Shown here piece by piece: positions 58,713 to 64,000 of a DNA stretch of 64,000 bases. The position numbers were made by a program, and so were the translations under genes. Source of the DNA: Liquidambar formosana (taxonomy: Eukaryota; Streptophyta; Magnoliopsida; Saxifragales; Altingiaceae); assembly GCA_039720395.1 (NCBI GenBank), contig CM077832.1, forward strand, positions 31,121,316 through 31,185,315, read 5' to 3'. The notes under the pieces are model-generated. The model saw only the letters and a list, made by a program, of their open reading frames with translations. It did no database searches and was not told where the DNA came from. The number at the start of each line of letters is the position of its first letter. Positions within the stretch are counted from its first letter, which is position 1.

Positions 58713-61700
58713 ATGATCAGGTGAGCACATGCATACTGATAAAAGTTATATTAGCCCCATGGGGTTGTTAGTCATGCATTAGTGGGTTATGGGATATATT
58801 AGGCTAGGGTTATGGGATATATTGGGCTAATGTACAGGATTCAACTTGTAATGCATAATGCTGATATATCTTACATGATCAAACACGTCCTCAACTGATC
58901 AAGACTATATATATTATAGATGCATAACCATGTCAATTAACTCATTTTATATTCACATGTATGATTATTTTCTTTGTTTATTATAGGTCGTGCATAACCA
59001 ATGTTGGCACTGGAACTAGTCAAGAAGTCTCTTTTGGAACTAACAGGTGAGATACGTACTTAACGTCAAGACCCTTATTTATTTTTTTCTTTTTCTTTTA
59101 TTTATTTATTTATTTAAAATTCATATAAGTATATTAACCCCACTTTATGTTGATGTCAACTGAGTTAAGTCTCATTGGTTTGTGTTTATTAGACAAAGTA
59201 AAACTCACATGTCAAAAATGACTTGAAATCAAAAAGTGAAGATGTCGTCAATGAGATAGTAAGAAGTCTAGCCATGTGGGCATTGTAGCTCAGGCATGAG
59301 TTTGAACTTGTGTTTGTCTTCAATCTATTTCTTAAGAGCATCTCCAAGTTGAGTTATAACTTGTGTTATTACTATATTATAACATTTAGCACAAATTGGG
59401 TACTCTAATGATGAACTAAAAATTTATGCTAAAAATAGCAATAGCTCACCCTTGTGCCAAATATAGCACAGGGATGAGTTATTGCTATATTTTCCATGTC
59501 AACTCTCCTTCCATTTCTCTATAACCAAACGCGAGCAACTGTGAAAAAAACAATATTTATCTTCCAAAATTTTCTTAATAACCAAATAGCCTGTAAATAA
59601 ATACAATATTTTCAAAAATAATATTTAAATCTTATATATAAAAAAGGTCGCACATGGGCAAATCTAGTTATTATCATAATTTTGTGATTGGAACAATGGA
59701 AGTTGGAAGATGGTATTTGGTAGTTTATAAAAAATGAAGGGAATAGAGGTTGTGGCAAAATATAGCACACAATGTCATTTGAACCATTGGAGCACCTTAT
59801 GCTAAATTATAGCATTTGGCACTGTAGTATGTGCTAAAATAGCAATATCACAGATAATTTAGCTCGCATCAGTAGAGATGCTCTAAGTGCATCTCCAATA
59901 GGAGAGTTATAGTGTGAGCTAAAGCTATAAATAGCTTTTAGCTCTAAAAGGCCTTCTCCAATGGGGGAGCTAAAAGGTGAGCTAAAATAGCTAAGAGTTC
60001 AATTGGAAGTTAAATTTGGCTCTCAGTTTAGCTCTAAACTATTTGGCCATGTGGGGAATGATAGTTAGAAAGAGCGAAAACTAGGTGAGCTAAAAAATAA
60101 CTTTTGCTGCATTGGAGTAGCCACTTTACTGCAAGAGCTATTTTTAATATAGAGAACTATTTTTACACTTTTTGAGCTAAAAATAGCTTTTAGCTCACAA
60201 CAATAGTTCTCTCCTACTCAATTCGGTTTTGTTTTGAGTGTTCATTCAGGATGCACATGGGTGGATGATCCATTGGGACATCAATCCAAATCAATTTAAG
60301 GACAGAGTAACAAAATTTCTTAATTCAATGCCCTTATCACCCTCCCCACCTCTCTCTTTTTTTTTTTTTTTTTTTTTTGTTCACAATTTCACTTGAGAAG
60401 ATAAATTTTACCTAAACAATTGTGTGACTATTTTGTCAATCTAGGAAAGGTGCTTTATCAATGTAGAGAGAGAGAATATTAGTAAATACAGTTTACATCA
60501 TTTAGGTAAATGTCCTTAGACCATTTATAATATAAGTAGTAAATATAGAAAGATTTTAATTGAGAATAATATGCCAATTTGGTATAAAGATGTAATCGTT
60601 TATGAGAATCTAATTTTACTTAAAAGATAACGTACGACTCTTTTTTGGGAAGATATGCTAGGTCTAGCTAGAGGTAGTCTTAAATATTTTATTTACAAAA
60701 AAGAAAAAAAAAATATTGTAGAGTTCTTTACCCAATAGTCCAATACCAAAAATAAAAAATTAAAGAAGAAAAAGAAATCTAAATTCTACAACTTTGGTAT
60801 GTGCATGATGATCACGATGTGATTGGTTATGTTTATTGGTGTGATACAGCAGTGGAAATCAGAGACGGAACTATGTGTAGGCCTAGGGGGCAACCTTATA
60901 ATTTTTTTTTAAAATATATATTTATGGCTAAGTAAGTACAAAATTTAACCCAAAAATTACACTTGGCCTCCTCCCAAAACAAAAAACCTTTACTCATTTT
61001 AGTTTTCATGTATAAATTTAGTTTTGAATTTTAACCTATTTCTCATTATTGAATAGTGAAATTTTTTTTTTTGTTTATGCTTTGGCTAATTCCTAGTTCC
61101 GTCCCTGGAGGAAATGGACCAAGATGTGTGCACCGCAGGGCTTTACTAGAGGCTCTGGCGGAGGAACTATCAGAAGACACGATTCGTTTCTCTTCAAAGC
61201 TCTCCTCCATCGAAACCCAAGCACAAGAAGGTTCATCCATTGCTATCATACGCTTGGAAGATGGAGCTATCATAAGGGCTAAGGTAGATACCAATTTTAG
61301 ATGGATATTTGCTAGACCACAAGCTGCATGTTTCTAGATTTTTACAATGTAGGCTTTGGCTTTTATAGGTTTTGATAGGGTGTGATGGAGTGCACTCGGT
61401 GGTGGCACGTTGGTTGGGATTCTCTAAACCAATTGATTCAGGGCGATGGGCGGTTCGTGGGTTAGCTGTGTTTCCTGAAGGCCATGGGTTAAAGCAAGAA
61501 GTCCATCAATTTCTTGATACTGGAAAAAAGGCTGCTTTTCTTCCTCTCACCGAGAAAGAGGTCTACTGGTTCTTCGCCGGCCAATCTACTATTAAAGGTT
61601 TGCATACACTGCTTCCCGTCACCATATTGCATTCCTCTCGTCAATAGGATTTGAGCGTTCATTCCATAATTAGTCCTTCCAAAGAAGGTAATATAGCTAA

Positions 61701-63108
61701 CTCCTTCACACCTTATGACTATATAATACTTGCCTCCCCACCTAAGAAGCATGGACACTAAAACACTATACAATTACGACACGACATGACACACCAACAC
61801 AACAAAGCCTCATAATCTAAAACACGACATGGTGAGAAAAGATTATTAATAAAATGCATGCATATAGTTAGATAATATCACATAACTTCACATCTATCAT
61901 TCAAAATGCTTTTTTTATATTGTTTTTGGAAGTCTTGGTGGAGTTATTTATTGATAAAATAAAATAAAAAGGAAAGGAAAGGAAATACTCCAAGATTAAT
62001 TAAAAAGACAAAAAAGATTGAAAGAGATAAATATTGTGTCGGAAGAGTGTCGTATCCGATACGGATACAGTACCTTTATAGAAGTGTCCATGCTTCCTGG
62101 CTTCCCACCAGAAGGAGGCAATTGTTGTCCTTTAGGGACGTTCTAAAAGGAAAAAGTATTGCTTTGTTTTCCCGATCGGCGGCACAATTAGCTGTGTTAC
62201 TGGTTGTTTTGGTCATTATATTCAGTTGTATTAAAGATGCAAGTATGCAACTTGGGCTGATTCAACCCTATGGACTAAATTATAATTATGTATGTAAAAA
62301 TGTAAAAAATAATTATTATTTAAAAACCTACTGGCTTGGATTGGTTGGGCTTGAATTTTAATTAGCAGCCCAAAGAAGGGTCTAAATGTTGAGGCAACCC
62401 TATGGACTAATGTGGAGGGCCTAAGCCCACTCAAAAACGACATTAACCATCCATGAGGACTATGCCAATCCCTAAACCAAAATTAATATTTCTGCACGGG
62501 CTAGGCTAATACCAATCTTTTATGTCAAAATCTTTTTCATTGCAGGTGAATATATGACAAGTGATCCAGAATTGATTCAAAGAGGAGTTCTTGAGAACTT
62601 TGCCAAGGACTTCCCTCCATCATATAAGGATATTGTCTGTCATTCTGATCTTGCCTCATTATCATGGGCACCATTGATGTTCAGGTATCCCTGGGATGTC
62701 ATATTTGGAAAGGTAAGCAAAGGCAACATCACAGTGGCAGGCGATGCCATGCACCCCATGACTCCTGATCTTGGCCAAGGTGGTTGTGCGGCATTAGAGG
62801 ATGCAGTTGTCCTAGGTCGACACATCGGTGAATCATGTATTCAAAACGGAGGGCTTAAGCCGGCAGAGGTGGCTAGAGCCATAGATGGGTACGTTAAGGC
62901 AAGGAGATGGCGTGCTGCTACTTTAATCACAGGTTCATTTCTATCAGGGTGGGTGCAACAAGATGGGTCTTCATGGATGAAGTCTTTTAGGGATTGGATT
63001 TTCTATGGGCTTCTTTTTCGTAGGCTTTTTAATGCCATACATTATGATTGTGGGAAGCTGCCTAGTGTTTCTTCTAGTAAGTTGGAGGGTCAAAGTAAGA
63101 TTGATTAA
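55595..63108 (+). CDS. FAD-dependent monooxygenase (MO1/CTF2-like), copy B, five exons
   Basis: Predicted exons 55595-55818, 58987-59046, 61097-61283, 61369-61597 and 62546-63108 join in phase into 420 residues, the usual size for this plant family. Exon 1 has the Rossmann FAD-binding motif GAGIAG (residues 12-17) and the acidic end of strand 2 (Glu35). Exon 4 has the DG motif (CDGVHSVVAR, Asp163-Gly164). Exon 5 has the GD motif (VAGDAMHP, Gly299-Asp300). Such enzymes use FAD and NAD(P)H to hydroxylate small aromatic or related substrates; the substrate here is unknown. The start follows a GA-rich leader. Oddity: the first 19 nt of exon 3 as given depend on an acceptor inside a MITE (60860-61107); the ancestral acceptor at 60848-60849 now leads to an in-frame TAG within 11 codons. 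Expression of the predicted form is unproven. Confidence 0.85.
57401..57576. mobile_element. Fold-back MITE in intron 1 (copy B), orthologue of 945-1083
   Basis: AGTCCTGATCAAGTCAATAC ... GATATAAGTTATATCAAC at the left pairs imperfectly with the right end (GTGCTCGCCTGATCATCA). Shared with copy A. Confidence 0.55.
57626..57902. mobile_element. Stowaway MITE, copy B only
   Basis: Ends CTCCCTCTGTCCCACAAAG and CTTTGTCGGATGGAGTGAG, flanked by TA (57624-57625 and 57903-57904). Copy A has the empty site at about 1129-1140 (GATATATTGAAGAG), which proves insertion after the duplication and fixes TA as the target duplication. Confidence 0.85.
57905..58115. repeat. ~110-bp tandem duplication in intron 1 of copy B
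   Basis: The segment TTGAAGAGTGAGCGATGATG ... GATTCATGGATATAATAGTC is repeated from about 58027 (TTGAAGAATGATTGATGATG ...). Copy A has a single version (1137-1225). Only the first unit received the Stowaway insertion. Confidence 0.7.
58303..58475. mobile_element. Fold-back MITE in intron 1, copy B only
   Basis: AGCATGTGTTGATATAAGTT ... GCATTGGGGGTTGTACC at the left is the imperfect reverse complement of GGTACAACTCCTAATGC ... AGCATATGCTTATCTGATCA at the right. The 40-bp phrase TTAGAGGAGTGAGAAAGTAA + CTTGAACGT occurs on both sides (58239 and 58512), which copy A has once. Confidence 0.65.
58558..58647. mobile_element. MITE with GGGATATCCC-type ends
   Basis: AGGGCTGATCATGTGCGGGA at the left and TCCCACACATGATC at the right form an inverted repeat. 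Related to 53363-53495. Confidence 0.55.
58713..58908. mobile_element. Fold-back MITE in intron 1 (copy B), orthologue of 1403-1572
   Basis: ATGATCAGGTGAGCACATGC ... TGATATATCTTACATGATCA. An internal 30-bp phrase (GGGTTATGGGATATATT) is duplicated relative to copy A. Confidence 0.5.
59335..60205. mobile_element. One or two MITEs in intron 2 of copy B
   Basis: AGAGCATCTCCAAGTTGAG at 59335 pairs with AGTAGAGATGCTCT ending near 59884, bounding a 550-bp element rich in 'AATATAGCA' motifs. Directly behind it GTGCATCTCCAATAGGAGAG starts a second element full of short GAGCTAAA / TTTAGCTC inverted pieces to about 60205. Intron 2 of copy A has neither. Confidence 0.55.
60860..61107 (+). mobile_element. 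hAT-like MITE inserted in exon 3 of copy B
   Basis: 248 bp with terminal inverted repeats CAGAGACGGAACTA and TAGTTCCGTCCCTG (one mismatch in 14) and an 8-bp target duplication GTGGAAAT / GAGGAAAT (60852-60859, 61108-61115, one mismatch). These are hAT-superfamily features. Copy A has the empty site at 2809-2816. Its right end supplies a T-rich tract and TTCCTAG that can act as a splice acceptor at 61095-61096. Confidence 0.88.
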
Positions 63109-63620
63109 TTGTTTTCAAGGGCAAGGTTGAAAAATGTGTTTAGAACTTTGAATTAAATTGGGATAGAAGTGAGAAGAATAAGGCATTTATGAGTAGCCAA
63201 AAAATTAGAAACATGAAAAATTAAATTGTATTAGCGCTAGGGGAAAAAAGTGAGATGCTTTTATGATTTTTTTTTTTAAAAAAAAAATATGATAATGACA
63301 TAAACTCTGTTGTTGTTTTTTTATTTGTTATTTTCGTTCTATCGTTGGAAATCAGCCTTGTAACCTATTCCATGCAATAGGTCCCTTAAGACGAAGTTGA
63401 GAATCAAACCTTCATATATTCTCTTATTAAAATAGGGGAATTAAAGAGATACACCCCAGTTAGAAATAGAGTGGGTTCTTCTATTTCACCCATTATCTTC
63501 GATGTCTTTTCTGCTCTCCATTATAGCATTGTCCCAATTTCTTATTATGTATGTTATATAGATCTGGTCTTATCAACATGTGTTGGTTTTCTTATATTAA
63601 TATCATGCATTAAGGGTGTT
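63109..63620 (+). other. 3' UTR and flank of copy B
   Basis: Aligns with 4784-5300 behind copy A. Homology ends near 63615. Confidence 0.6.
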
Positions 63621-64000
63621 GGTATTTGGATCGGGTTTTAACTTGACCCATAACCCATAAAACGTCCACATGGGCCAATTAGAATTCAAGGGTTGTGTTT
63701 GTTGGGAACAGACATTAGACATACCCATATATATAGAAGTCTGTTGGAAACAGACGTTATGAGATAATTCCCTAGTCCCTTTCTTCTCTCTATTTCATCT
63801 CTTTGGTAACCATTACCATAGCCATAGAACTTGGAGTGTAGATATTATTGGAGAGATCCTAGTAGCCTTCTCGATTGACGAGTGGGTGTGTCTTGAAAGT
63901 TTGTGATTGTGTGGGGCTTGTAATCTAAGTACAAAGATCCGATTCATTTCCACTGAGATATTTCGTATACCCATATTCTTATAGTAAATTTAACATTGGT
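63620..64000. other. Possible start of an LTR, cut by the window
   Basis: TGTTGGTATTTGGATCGGGT begins a stretch absent from the copy A flank, with a direct repeat of the phrase TTGGGAACAGACATTA / TTGGAAACAGACGTTA and a TATA-like CATATATATAGAAG. It resembles a copia LTR, but the end is out of view. Confidence 0.3.

Larger units (their letters stand above)
55819..58986 (+). other. Copy B intron 1
   Basis: 3168 nt, donor AA|GTAATG, acceptor TTATAG. From about 57010 it aligns with the left part of the window. It collects a GGGCGT hexamer repeat (56303-56332), a Stowaway MITE, four fold-back elements, a (GA)n run (58666-58709) and local duplications; see separate entries. Confidence 0.8.

Noticed and set aside
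1..64000. tRNA, rRNA, bacterial-type operons or organellar genes
   Set aside because: No matching sequence was seen on either strand.

Overview
The window is nuclear DNA of a flowering plant, most likely a eudicot. It is AT-rich, its genes have GT-AG introns, and it is full of LTR retrotransposons, MITEs and microsatellites. I see no bacterial, organellar, rRNA or tRNA features, and I cannot name the species.

The only host genes I recognise are two tandem paralogues of a plant FAD-dependent monooxygenase (MO1/CTF2-like, PHBH-fold), both on the + strand. Copy A spans 1654-4783 and shows exons 2-5; its exon 1 lies left of the window. Copy B spans 55595-63108 and has all five exons, 420 residues as I splice it. 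Introns and 3' flanks of the copies align, so they are a segmental duplication. A further copy of the promoter region sits downstream of copy A (5880-8655) with no gene body attached.

The 46 kb between them is almost wholly transposable elements. In order: an inverted-repeat element of about 2.6 kb (8777-11343) with a nested fold-back; a decayed Ty1/copia element (about 13.0-18.5 kb); CACTA-like subterminal repeats at 19.2-19.65 and 45.63-46.0 kb. Between these CACTA-like ends lie a solo LTR (19758-21114, TSD CACAT), a broken cytosolic glutamine synthetase copy on the minus strand (22653-24463), a full 17.0 kb Ty3/gypsy Tat/Ogre-like element on the minus strand (25227-42245, TSD CCCTC) and another solo LTR (42316-45333, TSD ACCGC). 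A related solo LTR in the opposite orientation lies at 46606-49634, inside a TIR-bounded interval that interrupts the promoter of copy B.

The Tat/Ogre-like element has gag-protease, reverse transcriptase, two RNase H regions and integrase. A 171-nt stop-rich spacer between protease and RT has in-phase splice signals. An antisense gene with its own TATA box encodes a plant-mobile-domain-like protein. The 3' tail is an array of about 18 repeats whose hairpin arms change in a paired way. The LTRs are nearly identical, so insertion was recent, but two nonsense codons and loss of the integrase catalytic Glu suggest it cannot move by itself.

The most interesting host-gene observation is in copy B. 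A 248-bp hAT-like MITE landed at the start of exon 3. The old splice acceptor now leads to an in-frame stop, but the MITE carries a polypyrimidine tract and AG that restore the reading frame with three extra residues. A minisatellite that appears to have grown from a duplicated start-codon region lies 1.2 kb upstream of copy B.
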